Shown here in pieces: positions 5,410 to 5,627 of a stretch of DNA of 5,627 nucleotides; position 1 is the stretch's first letter; each line of letters opens with the position of its first letter. This DNA is from Elusimicrobiota bacterium. Lineage in GTDB: Bacteria > Elusimicrobiota > Elusimicrobia > O2-12-FULL-59-9. The DNA is taken from contig JACQRQ010000275.1 in assembly GCA_016206405.1 (NCBI GenBank), positions 1 through 5,627 on the forward strand, in the 5' to 3' direction. Both the position numbers and the translations under genes were made by a program. Under the pieces are notes generated by a model. The model made no database searches. It was not told the origin of the DNA and saw nothing but the letters and a program-made list of their open reading frames with translations.

Positions 5410-5627
5410 ATGGCATTAGAGGAAAACAGAACTTCACGGGATTACCTCTTCGGGCGCCTACTGGCGGTGGCGGAGCGTATCGAACAGATAGCGCTATATG
5501 TGACCCAAGAGCCACGAGACACCAACGCGGCCAAATTAATGCAGCGTTTCGCCGCTCATCCCTGCTCGACGTGGCGAACCATCGAGCTTTCCTTGGTCCC
5601 CTACAAGACGCGCCTTCGTTCTAAACG
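5410..5627 (+). CDS. cas11c: Cas11c, type I-C small subunit, translated from inside cas8c (3' end beyond window)
   Basis: This uses the same frame as cas8c, starting at ATG 5410 with AAAGGAG at 5396-5402. The visible 72 residues begin MALEENRTSRDYLFGRLLAV and continue through 'AERIEQIALYVTQ', 'TNAAKLMQRFAAHPCSTWRT' and 'IELSLVPYKTRLRSK'. The segment is mostly helical in character and rich in charged residues, as expected for the Cas11 bundle that lines the belly of Cascade and steadies the R-loop. Full Cas11c proteins are about 120 residues, so roughly 50 more should follow. The internal start is established for this CRISPR subtype; its use here is inferred from the sequence. The IS21 insertion lies over 500 bp upstream and leaves this small gene whole, but the original operon promoter is now separated from it. 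Confidence 0.75.
   Translation, partial: MALEENRTSRDYLFGRLLAVAERIEQIALYVTQEPRDTNAAKLMQRFAAHPCSTWRTIELSLVPYKTRLRSK

Larger units (their letters stand above)
4903..5627 (+). pseudogene. cas8c: Cas8c (Csd1), type I-C Cascade large subunit, C-terminal part; 5' end cut by IS21
   Basis: An uninterrupted frame of 241 codons runs from 4903 off the window end. It has no native start because the gene is cut on its 5' side by the IS21 element. Family-typical stretches in order are 'NRRIAGYRAQLGS', 'VVMALDSATPGRMAITYYRE' (4999-5058), 'FLERLQDWH', 'FVGVPSPREIAEAAYGR', 'KLRKATVERLLPCIIDAR', 'IPRDLVESTVRR', 'LEKWEWEKNLGIACALFRG', 'MALEENRTSRDYLFGRLLAV' (5410-5469) and 'TNAAKLMQRFAAHP'. This is the recognisable C-terminal 40% of Csd1, compared from memory with proteins of about 600 residues. 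In the complete complex Cas8c holds the 5' end of the crRNA and reads the PAM beside the target. There are no internal stops or frameshifts, so the disruption looks recent or this part is still under selection. In type I-C operons cas5 precedes and cas7 follows, so cas7 is expected just right of the window. Codon use is less GC-biased than in istA. Confidence 0.93.

Noticed and set aside
5337..5624. Plus-strand open frames at 5213-5419 and 5337-5624, and a minus-strand frame at 5315-5515
   Set aside because: They overlap the cas8c frame in other phases and show no recognisable protein features. The cas8c frame has strong family motifs throughout.

Overview
The window reads as a nest of mobile elements inside a type I-C CRISPR-Cas locus. 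Base composition is GC-rich. The combination of an IS21-family element, tyrosine recombinases of the 'recombinase in trio' (RIT) type and a Cas8c/Csd1 gene suggests a GC-rich bacterium, most plausibly a proteobacterium. The sequence alone does not fix the genus. No rRNA, tRNA or CRISPR array was seen.

Layout from left to right. Positions 1-122 are the tip of a comparatively AT-rich insertion sequence, with the first 18 codons of its first gene on the minus strand. Positions 122-2434 are part of an element encoding tyrosine recombinases. It holds one intact recombinase with all catalytic residues (935-2179, minus) and a second, overlapping recombinase (941 leftward, minus) that is cut off by the IS before its catalytic tyrosine. 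A cluster of inverted repeats and a perfect 32-bp palindrome (2403-2434) lies at the element's right edge. Positions 2429-4873 (approximate outer limit) are an IS21-family element on the minus strand: intact istA, istB broken at the palindrome, and an end region with four repeats at an exact 35-bp period. From 4903 to the window end, on the plus strand, runs an open reading frame without an upstream start. It is the C-terminal part of Cas8c (Csd1), the large subunit of the type I-C Cascade complex.

The simplest history is four layers: cas8c was hit by the IS21 element, the IS21 istB by the recombinase element, and the second recombinase by the leftmost IS. If nothing was deleted, the missing pieces should reappear in mirror order to the left of this window: rest of the IS, end of the second recombinase, third recombinase, matching palindrome, end of istB, other IS21 end, 5' part of cas8c, then cas5 and cas3. 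cas7, cas4, cas1, cas2 and the array would be expected to the right.

Inside the cas8c fragment is a well-formed ribosome binding site and ATG (5396-5412), where type I-C systems are known to start a separate small subunit, Cas11c. The insertion therefore removes the 5' part of the large subunit but leaves the small-subunit start intact.
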